A DNA stretch of 64,000 nt from Thozetella sp. PMI_491 (Eukaryota; Ascomycota; Sordariomycetes; Chaetosphaeriales; Chaetosphaeriaceae): positions 625,455-689,454 of the forward strand of contig MU270044.1 in assembly GCA_021432635.1 (NCBI GenBank). Direction: 5' to 3'. A program made the translations under genes and the position numbers. This document shows, in pieces, positions 1 through 10,351 of the stretch. Each line of letters begins with the position of its first letter. The stretch's first letter is position 1. Under the pieces are notes generated by a model. The model had not been told where the DNA came from and did not search any database. It saw only the letters and a list, made by a program, of their open reading frames with translations.

Positions 1-1470
1 ATAGTCTCAACAAAGGTGGACCAGAACTCGAGAGCAGGGACAAAGATCTGGTCCTCGCCGACGGTATATCCCTCACAGGCGAGCAGTCCGCTCAGTCCTT
101 GGAGGAAGTTCTGGGCATGGGCATCGGAGGACTGCATCAAGTCCTGTACCTTTGCATCGCCGTACGCGAGCATGAGCAGCCCAAACGATATCCCGGTCTC
201 GTCATGAGGCCCGCGGATGAGTTGGCTATACTGCTCTTGAGCCCATTGGCTTCCAAAGAGCGCTGAGAGCGAGTGGTAGTGCGCTTCCGTGAAGAAGCTC
301 GAGTAATTTGTAAGAACATCGGAGAAGAGATCTGTTGTCTCTGAGAAGAGCTTTTGGTCTGCAAAGCATTGAATGGCCGGGTCTACCAAGTTTCGCAAAG
401 GCGTGACCAACGAGTCCGTGTCTCCGGGGACACGTTGGGCATACAATATCCATGCCTTGGGCGGAACAGTCAGCATTCTCGAACTACATAAGCCAAGGAT
501 GAAATGGCACGAACATGGGACTGAAGGGGGGAAGGGGGGAAGGGGGGAAGGGGGTCCGGTATACCTGAAAGCAGCCCAGCGCTTCGCCTTGGACTTCGAT
601 CTGCGGGTTATCCGGAGGTGGGGAGAGGCCTCTAGCAAGGATGACGGCGGTGTCGGCCGCATTCTGGGCGAGCCGCTCGTGAACCTGAATGCTGCTAGGA
701 TGTCAGGATGATCTGTCCACCCTAGTTTTGGACCCCACCGATACTCACTATTTTGAAGAGGCCATATCTGTCTTCCCGACCTCCCCGACGAGCGAGGAGG
801 CAAACCAAATGGCGGCCCTCAGCCTGGCCCTGCCCAGCGCCCCTATCAAGTCGGGAGTCGGGAGGGCCTCGTCTGTCTTATCGACAGAGACGCTATGTCC
901 GATGTCCAGACAGCACAGCATATGCCGGATACAGTTGGGCCACAGGTGGGAGAAGTGGATAAAGAACGTGACGAGAGTCGAACACAGCTTCTTAGGGACG
1001 AGCGGCGCCGACCCATCCTCCAGCGACCGCATAAACCACCCCAGAAGGGTCTGGAGAAGTTCCTCGGCGTCCTTCTCGCTCAACGTCTTGCTATCGGACT
1101 GGTCAGCATACAAGCACACAAAGGCTCCGCAGGGCAATGGTCCCCCTCACCTGTCTCTGTTGAGCTTGACGATGAAGGTAAGGGCCGCGTAGAATTTGAC
1201 ATGATCGTTGGGGCTGGCAGCCAAGCCGTGAGCCAGCTGCCATCCCTCGGGGGACCGCTGGAGTCTCTGGAGGACCTCCTGTATCCTAGAGATGGTTTCC
1301 GGCGGGTTAGGCTCGTAGAGCGCGCGGACGAGCTGCAGCGGGAGGTTAGCGGAGGCTTTGTTTTCCGCTGGAGGAGGCTCCTGCCACCGACCCGCGCGTA
1401 AGATTGAACCTACCGCTTCTGCCTCCTCGAGGCTTGTTGGCAGTGGGAGCTGTTCCATTGCGGGATACAA
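1..1470 (-). CDS. Importin-13/Kap122-like karyopherin, N-terminal part (truncated by window edge)
   Basis: Nuclear transport receptor of the importin-beta superfamily, resembling the importin-13/Pdr6-Kap122 group; it would carry cargo through the nuclear pore under Ran-GTP control. Four exons on the minus strand keep one frame: 1470-1151, 1090-749, 694-565 and 455 to the edge. The start ATG at 1470 opens with MYPAMEQLPLPTSLEEAEAV. The N-terminal helical repeats include LNRDSKTLSEKDAEELLQTL and a stretch around FFIHFSHLWPNCIRHML, as expected for a HEAT-repeat karyopherin. Only about 415 residues are visible; family members are about 1000 residues, so the C-terminal half lies outside the window. 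The third intron (564-456) contains a G-run array, listed separately. The family call rests on remembered similarity of the N-terminal repeats, so the exact subfamily is less certain than membership of the importin-beta superfamily. Confidence 0.78.
526..554 (+). repeat. Four-run G-tract array (G-quadruplex candidate) inside an intron
   Basis: G6-AA-G6-AA-G6-AA-G5 on the plus strand, inside the third intron of the minus-strand importin-like gene. On the transcript it reads as a C/T tract, upstream of the acceptor used at 455. The G-rich strand is the template strand of the gene. Confidence 0.85.
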
Positions 1471-2535
1471 GAATCATCCTTTGGCACAGTTATGTTATTC
1501 GCAGTTGTGGGTTGAGAGGAAAGGCTTCATTCATGGCCTGGTGGCTACGAAAGTGGATTGTGAGTAAGGTGATCTGGGGACTGCGATTGTCGGGCCGCAG
1601 AAGCACGAGGTTGATATCGACTCCCCAATTGTGGACGAGACGACTTCACGGTTGAGGAAGACGAGTTGAGATTCCTCCGGGCTATGACAAGACTCATGTA
1701 TTCATGACTTGTCACTTATCTGACCCCAGCCAGGGCATCTCAAGGTAGAATCCGTCCGTAGCAGCAATCCAGTGTGTGTGTGCTCCTGGAGGTTGCCTTT
1801 TGGGTGCCTTTTTGCGCCCTCACCCAAACTTGGTCATAGCTTACGGGGCGATACTTACTTGGTACAGTACGTACACGTAATTTTGGCGGGGTATCGCTCA
1901 CTAGAAAAATTTCCACTTGAATGTGGAGGTGATATGCTACCAACACTTGCTAGCCGATCACTCCGTCTGCCTCTGACCGTCAGTCTTGGGCGTCACCCCG
2001 CTCCAGGTCTCGCTGTTTCATCCTTCTAGTCAAGCCTGTCCGTCATCTTGGTTCACTCTTGAACTCCGACGGCCTGCTCATCTCCTAAATACCAAGTCCA
2101 GGCATCGACAAAAAGGTGACTTCCGTCCTTAGCTTCGCTCGCGCATCTGTGGCTTAGCTTGGTGCTACTCCCCCTCCCGAAGCTCGGCAGAGGCTACGGA
2201 TAGAACGTTTACGGCACGAGCTCCTTAATCCGGTAGGTGGTCAGGAGGAGCTTTCGGAGCTCCCCCAAACCACCAGCTGTCACTACACGACCAAGGCGGG
2301 GGCAGGGCCTCAGAAGCGGGTCACTGGGTAGAGTCGGTTGAGTCGCTGCTCATCTTGGTCGGGTCTACTGCCAACGACGTGCTAGTCCAGAGCTCTTCGT
2401 CTCTTTGCTACATCGATTGGACCTGCCTCTTTGTTTTAGGTGGTCCTCGGAATTTTTCCCACATACGAAGGGTGCCGTCCTTGTGCTACAAGTTGGCAGC
2501 CTCACTTTCTCGTTCTCCCCTCGTCTAGCCCATCC
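1471..2535. other. Divergent intergenic region, importin-like gene / aminopeptidase P
   Basis: About 1.07 kb between divergent start codons. It presumably holds both promoters. The last 150 bp before the aminopeptidase gene are pyrimidine-rich. No coding frame longer than about 85 codons and no RNA gene was recognised. Confidence 0.6.
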
Positions 2536-4751
2536 ATGCGCCACTTTTACCGGTTGACTTGTCGCTTCGCTTCCCCTCTCCAACCTCTGGTAGTGTTTTC
2601 CTCCCCTCTTAGAACCAGATCGCCCGGCGCCTTTATCCTATCTCTACCGGCGTTCTCACGCGCCGCCTTCTCATCCGCTCCAGACGAAATGGCGCCTATC
2701 GATACCAGCGCCCAGCTTGCCAAGCTGAGGGCCTTGATGAAAGAGAGGAAGCTCGATGTCTACAGTATGACAAACAGTCGCTTTGTCTTGGAACCGGCGC
2801 TGGCTTGCTGACATAGCGCCTAGTTATCCCCTCGGAAGATAGCCATGCCTCTGAGTACATCGCCGATTGCGATGCTCGTCGCAAGTTTATCTGCGGATTC
2901 TCTGGCTCCTCAGGAACGGCTGTCGTGACGCTAGATAAGGCCGCCATGGCCACCGACGGTCGGTACTTCAACCAAGCGTCTCAGCAGCTGGACTCCAGCT
3001 GGCAACTCTTGAAGACGGGTCTACCCGACGTGCTTACTTGGCAGGAGTGGGCAGCCGACGAGGCCAAGGACGGCAAGACGGTTGGGGTCGACCCAACCTT
3101 GGTCTCGAGCGTCATCGCTGAGAAGCTTGACTCCAAAATCAAGAAGGGCGGCGGTGCTGGCCTCCAGCCGGTGAGCGAGAACCTGGTTGACCTGGCCTGG
3201 GGCTCCGGACGTCCACCGCGCCCCACAAACCCCATTGTGCTACTCCACGAGAAGTATACTGGAAAGGACACCAAGACGAAGCTGGCCGATCTCCGCAAGG
3301 AACTAGAAAAGAAGAAGACGCGTGGGCTAGTTGTGTCGGAGCTAGACGAGATCGCATGGCTTTTCAACCTGCGCGGATCCGACATCGACTTCAACCCCGT
3401 GTTTTTCTCCTACGCCGTTGTCACAGCGGACTCGGCCAGTTTCTACGTCGATGAGTCTAAGCTGGGTGCCGACTGCAAGAGCTATCTGGCCGAGAACAAC
3501 GTCGTTGTCAAGCCGTATGATGCTCTTTTCAACGACGCAGCCTCACTTGCTGCTTCGGCTCAACAGAAGGGGGAGAGCAGCCAAGCGGCGGAGAAGTTCA
3601 CCATCTCGAAGAAGGCATCATGGGCGCTGAAGCTCGCCCTCGGTGGCGAGAAGCTCGTTGAAGAAATGCGCAGTCCCGTTGAAGATGCCAAGGCGGCTAA
3701 GAATGACGTCGAGCAGGAAGGTGCACGGCAGTGCCACATACGGGATGGCGCAGCCCTGATTCAATATTTCGCCTGGCTCGAGGACCAGCTGGTCAATAAG
3801 AAGGCGACCCTCTCGGAGGCGGAAGCAGCCGATAAGCTAGAGGAGCTGCGATCCCAGAAAGACCTCTTTAAGGGACTCTCGTTCCCTACAATCTCCTCTA
3901 CGGGCCCCAAGTAAGTTGCCTCGTGTGGGGAAAGATAACACGCTTGGACATCTGCTCACACTCTGCGTAGTGCTGCAGTCATTCACTACAAGCCAGAACA
4001 TGGCACGTGTGCCACCATTGATCCAAACGCCATTTACCTCTGCGACTCAGGTGCGCAGTATCTCGACGGTACAACCGACACCACCAGGACCCTGCATTTT
4101 GGAACCCCGACTGCCGCCGAGAAGAAGGCCAACACGCTAGTTCTCAAGGGCAATATAGCGCTAGACATGGCTGTGTTTCCGAAGGGGACGACGGGTTATT
4201 CCATCGACAGCCTTGCGCGCCAATTCCTATGGGTGAGTTGACACCGGCAGCACGAAGGATGCATATGTCTTTACTGACCAATGCCTTAGCAAGAGGGCCT
4301 TGACTACCGTCACGGAACCGGCCACGGAGTTGGATCATACCTAAACGTTCACGAAGGACCGGTCGGCATCGGCACTAGAAAGGCGTATGCCGACGTGTCT
4401 CTCTCCCCAGGCAATCTGGTGTCGATCGAACCCGGATACTATGAAGACGGCGTATTCGGCATCCGGATTGAGAACATGGCCATTGTCCGCGAGGTAAAGA
4501 CCAACCACACATTTGGCGACAAGGCCTACCTGGGTTTCGAGCATGTCACCATGGTGCCTTTCTGCCGTAGCCTCATCGACATCGATCTCTTGACGCAAAA
4601 GGAGAAGGACTGGCTCAATGCCTACAGCGCCGATATTCTCAACAAGATGGAAGGTTTCTTCAAGGACGACGAGGTAACCCTCGCGTGGCTTAAGAAGGAG
4701 ACGCAGCCTTTTGAGGAGGCACTCTGGCTTGGGGGCCGGCGGTTCGTGTAG
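2536..4751 (+). CDS. ampp: Xaa-Pro aminopeptidase P (M24B metallopeptidase), probable dual-start gene
   Basis: Removes the N-terminal residue from peptides with proline in position 2. Exons: 2536-2764, 2824-3910, 3971-4232, 4290-4751. Conserved parts are the N-terminal [20 protein letters not shown] block, two creatinase-like domains, and the pita-bread catalytic domain with metal ligands in [19 protein letters not shown] (two Asp), [16 protein letters not shown] (His), [10 protein letters not shown] (Glu) and IRIENM (Glu). The cytosolic form would start at ATG 2689 ([16 protein letters not shown]; 628 aa). An in-frame ATG at 2536 adds 51 residues rich in Arg, Ser and hydrophobics and almost free of acidic residues, resembling a mitochondrial presequence. 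A further in-frame ATG lies at 2440. Family identity is certain; which start is used is inferred. It converges on the FUN14 gene with only 74 bp between stop codons. Confidence 0.95.
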
Positions 4752-4825
4752 GACTAGGACTCTGTAGGAGAAACAGCATTCGTATGTGACTTTGGGTCAT
4801 CCTTCTATGAGCTCTAGGGTCGAAT

Positions 4826-5411
4826 CTAGAACGACATGAATGCAGACAAGAAAAGGGTAGCCCCAAAGGCTAGCTTAAATACAGGCTTATGCTTCAACGC
4901 CGACAGGATCCGCGATGATTCGAGGCGCTTCTTGAGTTTCAACTGGTCGGCTAGATCTATACCATATCTCGAGGCAACCTGTGACGTAGTCAGCCATTGT
5001 TCCGGGCCCGTGGATGCTGTGGTGAGCATGTTGATACATACTTGAATGGCGATGATGCCGATGCCCGCTAGCAACACCAGGGTCTTGGAGAAGACGCTCA
5101 CCAAGAGCCCGACCAGAAATCCTGCCATCCAGTGAGCCATCGGCTGAGAGAGCCTGAGAAGGGCCATGGGGAGCTATGTTCGGGGGTGATATACCAGAAA
5201 CACTTCCACTGGAGAGTTGCTTGATGACCTCGGGATCCAGTCCACCCCTCCTCGGCCCGGTGGACAGCTCGCGACGCCGCGGGGAAGCTGTGACGGCATC
5301 CAGGCGAAATGGCTTTTGGCTGCCTACCATGATGAGCCCTGCGGAGACAGCAAAGGACGCAGGGAGAGCGCCGCGTCGAAGAGCCGAGCGGCAGAGAGCT
5401 AGGGACGCCAT
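4826..5411 (-). CDS. FUN14-family mitochondrial outer-membrane protein
   Basis: Small membrane protein of 149 aa. Exons 5411-5195, 5121-5042 and 4978-4826. The N-terminus (MASLALCRSALRRGALPASF) is basic and acid-free, like a mitochondrial targeting region. The core reads QLSSGSVSGFLVGLLVSVFS followed by a hydrophobic KTLVLLAGIGIIAIQ segment, the FUN14 signature of glycine-rich short transmembrane helices. A last hydrophobic segment ends the protein (LAFGATLFLSAFMSF). Human FUNDC1 of this family is a mitophagy receptor; I see no clear LC3-binding motif here, so a mitophagy role is only a family-level suggestion. The second intron (5041-4979) is 63 nt, in frame and stop-free, so its retention would insert 21 residues. 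Unspliced reading around the first intron also gives open frames, but only the spliced form restores the family motif. Confidence 0.88.
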
Positions 5412-6007
5412 TTTGCTGCAATCTAGGCGGCACGGTGATCAGCTATGGCCAAGTTAAAGTGGTGTCCAGAGACGAAGAATGCCAACTTCCGGCTTACATG
5501 GAGAAAGAGAATCTCGCGCCGCGTAGAGGTAGCCAGGCCCCCGGCCTTTTTCTTTTTAAATCCCTCTCCTGGAGTTAGTAGTGCTGGGCACTGAGGAGGG
5601 AAAGCAGCTAATACGTAAGGTAGCTCTCTTGTCCAGCTTCGGGAGCTTCTTTCCTTTCAATGACGCAGGGATTGGCTGGTTCTTCCCCCACCTGCGAACC
5701 CTGAGCCCGTCCAAGCTCCCAGCCCGTCCCCCATCACCCATTTCCACCTGCCCGTTGTGCACTGACCACTTTTCCACATCGGGCCCCACATCTCCCACCT
5801 TCCACCCCCTACCTTTACTAGGTACGCGTCCAAGTCACGGTTGTTTTCTCAAGCGCGTCTTGTCTTTTGCCCACACAACCCGCCCGCTTTCCCCATCACA
5901 CGCACCTCTCGTCTCTCGAGGCTGCGCGCTTCGTTGCTTGATAAATACACACCGACATCAACACTCATCCGCCACCTCTTGTAACGTCGACTCGCCCAGC
6001 TCTCGAA
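5412..6007. other. Divergent intergenic region, FUN14 gene / disordered-protein gene
   Basis: About 600 bp between divergent starts. It is CT-rich in the half nearest the plus-strand gene, as in many fungal 5' leaders. A 243-codon open frame at 5581-6312 overlaps the real gene in another frame and is judged a shadow. Confidence 0.55.
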
Positions 6008-7705
6008 ATGCCACGACCGAAACACTCGCGCGCCACGGCGTCGCGAAGGAACGCACCACCCCCCTCCACCTCTGCCACGGAAGCTGGCAGGCCGCCTCTC
6101 GCTACAAAGCCCAATGCACCAAATGTCAATATCTCCACGGCCTTGAGCAGCGATATGCACGAGATCAGCGGCAAGGAAAAGGAAGTCAAGAGAAAGCGCC
6201 CATCCGAGGCTGCAACCGCCGGCCAGGGTTATGCTGCAGCGCTGGATGCTTCAAGACACCGCCGCGACAACGCCATGTCGCGGCTCGAGAATCTCACCTC
6301 GACCACGTCTGACGACACCTCTGACATCCACACTCAGCCCATTCGATCAAGTCGCAGGGTTTCCTCCGCTACGGTGCAGTCATCACGCGCGAGCCGCTCT
6401 CGGAGAGCAACAGGCGCCTCTGGACTTGAGCTAGATGACGACCTGTTCGCGGCACTCGATGACAGCATCGACGCAAATCAAGACGACGAAGACTCGACGC
6501 AGGCACGCTCAGGACACTACTCTACGGACACGTCCTCGCTCAACGCCAGCCTCTTCAAGCGGCGTCCTCGCGCATCCAGCGTCGCCCGGGACACGTCCAT
6601 CAGGCCAAGCAGCAGAGGCGCCGCTACACCCCTCAGCTCTACCTTCAGCTTCGGCTTGTTCAGAAGAAGGGCACGCGAGCCCAGCATTCTCGGTACTGCG
6701 CAGAAAGAGCGCTCATATCGCAGAGCGGGGTCGTCTCAAGTCTCGCAGGCCTCCGGAGACGAAGCCGAGGATGACTTCGTCCCAGACGCGGCCGGAACAC
6801 CGGGCGATGCGCCACAGCGATCGGTGTCTGGGCAGCCAGAGAGCTCGAGAGAACCTTCGCCGGTGGCTATGATGCGGAAGAGAAAGTCCCAGGAAGCCCA
6901 TGGCAGCTCGAAGAGGCGAAGCGTCGAAAACGACGAGATCCGCCAATCCATCGAAGCGGTCAGCTCCCCAGCCAGCTCTGTTCAACCTAGCGCCGCGGTG
7001 GACCGCCCCGTGACGCCCGATCCTGATGACCCGGATATGGCGCCTCCTCTCAGCAGCGGATCCTCCGAGGGTAGCCCTGTCGCCTGGCCCTCTCTCGACG
7101 CACTCACGCATCGGGTCTACATCGCTCGAAGGGCGCCTTCGCGTGCCCGGAAGACCCCTGACCTCGCCGACGACGTATCCGATATGTCGTCGCCGCCTTC
7201 TCTGACGCATTCGCCCAACTACAGGGCGCCTCCGAAGACCAGACAGAAGCCCCGTGCTCCATCGCCAAAGTGGACGACCAAAGACTTGGCGTCTCTTCTT
7301 CCTCGAAGGCGCATTCGGGCGCGGAGCCAGGATCCCTTCGCACTAGCGTCCGACGATGAAGGTGATGAAAGTGATGAAGGCCTGGGCAACGACGAGGATG
7401 AGCTGTCCTACATGGATGCCCGACCGGCGCGGAAGAGATCCCAGCGAGCCAAGGCCCGACCATCGGCGAAGTCAGGAAAACGGACTTACGGCCGAGAGGC
7501 AGAAGAGGAAACTGAAGGCGAAGATGGAAACGATGACGCAGCGGGTAGTGGGGACGAGGAGGCTGCAGATGATGGTTTGGAACGCGTGCAGTCATCCGAT
7601 GAGCTGGCGAAGGCAGCACAGAAGTTCAAGGAGGTAGATCAGTGGGAGATGTCATTTGAGGAGGTGACGGAGGAAAGCTCCTCGCCAGTGAAGGATGCTA
7701 GGTGA
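6008..7705 (+). CDS. Disordered, basic/Ser-rich nuclear-type protein, function unknown
   Basis: Single-exon frame of 565 aa; I do not recognise a named family. The composition is strongly biased: Arg/Ser/Pro-rich, with basic patches suitable as nuclear localisation signals (KEVKRKRPSEAA, MMRKRKSQ, SSKRRS, LPRRRIRARS). Long acidic stretches lie toward the C-terminus (SDDEGDESDEGLGNDEDE; EEETEGEDGNDDAAGSGDEE). The most structured-looking part is the C-terminal tail KAAQKFKEVDQWEMSFEEV, a possible short helix followed by VKDAR at the stop. Little else is predicted to fold. The layout suggests a chromatin- or DNA-repair-associated scaffold, but that is inference. The base AG before the stop codon could in principle be read as a splice donor (GCTAG|GTGAGA at about 7702), so a further 3' exon cannot be excluded. 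Confidence 0.75.
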   Translation: MPRPKHSRATASRRNAPPPSTSATEAGRPPLATKPNAPNVNISTALSSDMHEISGKEKEVKRKRPSEAATAGQGYAAALDASRHRRDNAMSRLENLTSTTSDDTSDIHTQPIRSSRRVSSATVQSSRASRSRRATGASGLELDDDLFAALDDSIDANQDDEDSTQARSGHYSTDTSSLNASLFKRRPRASSVARDTSIRPSSRGAATPLSSTFSFGLFRRRAREPSILGTAQKERSYRRAGSSQVSQASGDEAEDDFVPDAAGTPGDAPQRSVSGQPESSREPSPVAMMRKRKSQEAHGSSKRRSVENDEIRQSIEAVSSPASSVQPSAAVDRPVTPDPDDPDMAPPLSSGSSEGSPVAWPSLDALTHRVYIARRAPSRARKTPDLADDVSDMSSPPSLTHSPNYRAPPKTRQKPRAPSPKWTTKDLASLLPRRRIRARSQDPFALASDDEGDESDEGLGNDEDELSYMDARPARKRSQRAKARPSAKSGKRTYGREAEEETEGEDGNDDAAGSGDEEAADDGLERVQSSDELAKAAQKFKEVDQWEMSFEEVTEESSSPVKDAR

Positions 7706-8247
7706 GAAATGGTAGCTGTTTTTTTCTTTGGAGGCAGTGTCGGTCTGGTTTATCCCATGGGAGTGAAAGAATAGGCTAAGCGGCGGGAAGAAAACCTGGA
7801 GAGGTTTGGGAGGCTTTTGACACGTATTCGGCTAGGAGGAGAGATATCAAACATGCGGCTTTTTGAGGTTTGTGATGGCAAGCAGTACCACCTTTGCGAC
7901 GAGTGCCCAAGACTATGAAACGTGTTTTCACCACCAGTCTGAGTCCTCCGCATAGCCTGCCTTGATCGAGCCACCCCAGAGCACGAGCAAAAAGGGGTGG
8001 CTTAGTTGGAGGCATGCTAGCAGGAGGATGTGAAAGCACCCTGTTTGAAACGGCAGCGAACCTCGGGTTGTCAAGACCCATATGGTGTCCCCTCTTTTTC
8101 TCTACCAACACCGTCCGCAACGCCTAGTTCTCAGCGCCGGCAAGCCATACTCATGACCTAAAGGGTGCGCCCGAAGATATACCCGTGATAGGGCCAGCTC
8201 GATGTTCCCAGATGAACGTTTAAGAACGAGCCTGTCGCGGCCCGACT
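7706..8247. other. Convergent intergenic region
   Basis: About 540 bp between two converging genes, expected to hold both 3' UTRs. No gene, repeat or RNA recognised. Confidence 0.6.
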
Positions 8248-9189
8248 TCAAGAGGCCGACGCCAGGGAGACGCTTTCCAGCTCGTGCTCGACCGTGGGTA
8301 GAAGGTTCGCCACCTGGTTTGAGTCCTTCATCGCCACGGTGATAGCATCCGGGACCAGACCAGACATCAATAGGGCCTAGCCCGGAGGGTGTTAGTGGCT
8401 ATAGAATTGGTCCTAGAGTATAGATGAAGAGTGGCGGGGAAGGAGGGAGTGAGGGCATCATACTCTTTTGACATTGTCAAAGCCATCCTCCTTCGCCGTG
8501 TACTCGCGTATGACGAAGTCGGTAGCAAAGTCAACGTACAGGCGCGTGTCCCGTACCCGTACCACGACGCCGTCGATGCGCATGAACAGCCTGCATAGCA
8601 GCAGCATGCGCTTCTCCATGACGCGCACCTTGACGCTCACCATGCTGATGCCGTTGTCGTCCAGCTCGCTCTCGTATAGCATGACCTCGTCGAAGAAGAG
8701 GATGGGGTCCCGCCGCTTGAGCAGCTCCAGTGGGATGGGCGTCTGGCTCGGTCCCAGGGGGTACTTGACACCCGCCTCCGGGGGCTCGATGGTGCCGCGG
8801 TAGTCGGTGCTGTAGCTCCAGTCGTAGGGCTTGACGACCTCGCGGATGTTGGCGGCGCTCGACTGCTCGCGGCTGCTGCTCCACGAGCTCGCGTGGGCCA
8901 CCTGTAGCATGTTGGAGCCCGTCTTGTCGACCCGGTCCAGCGCGGGCTCGGCGGCGAACGAGACGGTCCAGCCGGTGGGCACGTGCGTGACCGACACGAG
9001 GTTGTCGCCAAAGATCATCTCAGGGATAGGGATGCCGATCCGCTCCCCCATAGCGTCGATGGGGCCGGCCTTGGAGATGGGCAGCTTGCGCGAGGCAATG
9101 CGGAAGTTGCCCTGCGTGTGCGTCGTGGTGGCCTGGGCCATGGCCTCCGGCGACGGGTACGGCTCGTCGAGAGAGGTAATGTGATTCAT
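8248..9189 (-). CDS. tip41: TIP41-family regulator of type 2A phosphatases (TOR pathway)
   Basis: TIP41/TIPRL proteins bind PP2A-like catalytic subunits or Tap42 and act downstream of TOR. Exons 9189-8464 and 8376-8248 give 284 aa. Recognisable family blocks are ISKAGPIDAMGERIGIPIPEMIFGDN, the W-T-V-S-F-A-A-EPALD segment, VKPYDWSYSTDYRGT, LLKRRDPILFFDEVMLYESELDDNG and the run MEKRMLLLCRLFMRIDGVVVR, then an RDTRLYVDFA segment. The intron falls after FDNVKR, and the second exon supplies a 43-residue tail containing LMSGLVPDAITVAMKDSNQV. Human TIPRL is about 270 residues, so the length fits. It converges on the disordered-protein gene and is divergent from the next gene at 10352. Family assignment is firm. 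Confidence 0.93.
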
Positions 9190-10351
9190 GATCGAGGTAG
9201 AGGGGGTGCAGGCGGGTTGCCTCGTCGGGTCCTCGCCTGCTCCTTATGCCCTGGCAAATCCCCCGATGTAGTGCACCACCTTTCTTTCTTTTCTAGCGGG
9301 TATGGGTGCGAGTGCTTATTCCGAGCTTGTCCGATTTTTTGTCCTATTTTCCTCTCACTTTTCAAGAATATGCAGCCGCCCGACTCGATCACACGTAGAT
9401 GCACTTCCCTTGCGACGATGAATGTGGCGTTGGACACGTCGAGATAGATGGTGGGGTTCAAGATGAGGCTCGCGACATGCATTAGTGCGGGAGTGCGGGA
9501 CCTCAGGGCAGTTGGGACGTCATTCGCTCCTCCCCTTCCAGGGTTTCTTTAGGGTCCCGCCAAGCGCAGGATATTCGTACAGGGGGCGGGGGCTGCGTTA
9601 TACCCTGTAAGTGTCGTATTTACAGCACTGTGTACCTATAGGGTATATAGTACAAGGCCCGGTGGCTATTCCCGCGCATGTCTTGCATGCCTTCTGCCGA
9701 CTCATAAATCGGGGTACCCATGTATTTGTCTACAAGCCCTCTCGGTCTGTCAGATTGTGCTGCATCTACCGTCGGATGCGAAGGTTGGCATCTTAGACTG
9801 TAACCAATACTTCGAAAGGTTGCCGTTAGGGACCAAAGAGCTCGGGAGCTATCAATACAATCAGGTAAAATAATTGGCAAATATCACAGGATGAAAGGCA
9901 GCAGGTGAACGAACTATAGTTAGGTTAAAGTATATATTTATGCCATCCGCAATAGCTACTGCCTGGCCTCTGCACCGGCTCGACCGTTACAGCATCTAAT
10001 AAAGGCGTTAGAAGGATGATAACGGTACGGCTGGCTTGTGGTGGCCATCCATGGTTCTCGAAACCGTATGGACCCTGGTGACTGGCATCGCATCTACACT
10101 AGATGCGAAATATCAGCGCCCAAGCTCGGTTCAGTTGTGCAAAGTTGAGCCACAACCTCGATTCTTCACCATAGCTTTCGGCAAGAGCTTTCGGCGAGAG
10201 AGAAAGTCGCCAGATTTGGAAAAGAAAACCCATATCTCACTCTCTCCGCTTTCTTCACTCTTGCCTCACCTCTCTCGCAGCTTCCCGCCCGGAAGTTGTT
10301 AATTCTCTAGCTCTCTTTGCTTCCCTCTCGCAACCCACTCAGCTTCCCAAG
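9190..10351. other. Divergent intergenic region, TIP41 / unknown gene
   Basis: About 1.16 kb between divergent starts. The stretch 9830-9960 is AT-richer than its surroundings. The last 120 bp before the plus-strand gene are a typical CT-rich leader. No coding or RNA gene recognised. Confidence 0.55.

Noticed and set aside
5581-6312. 243-codon plus-strand open frame
   Set aside because: Overlaps the start of the 565-aa gene in another frame, lies in a CT-rich leader and has low-complexity composition.
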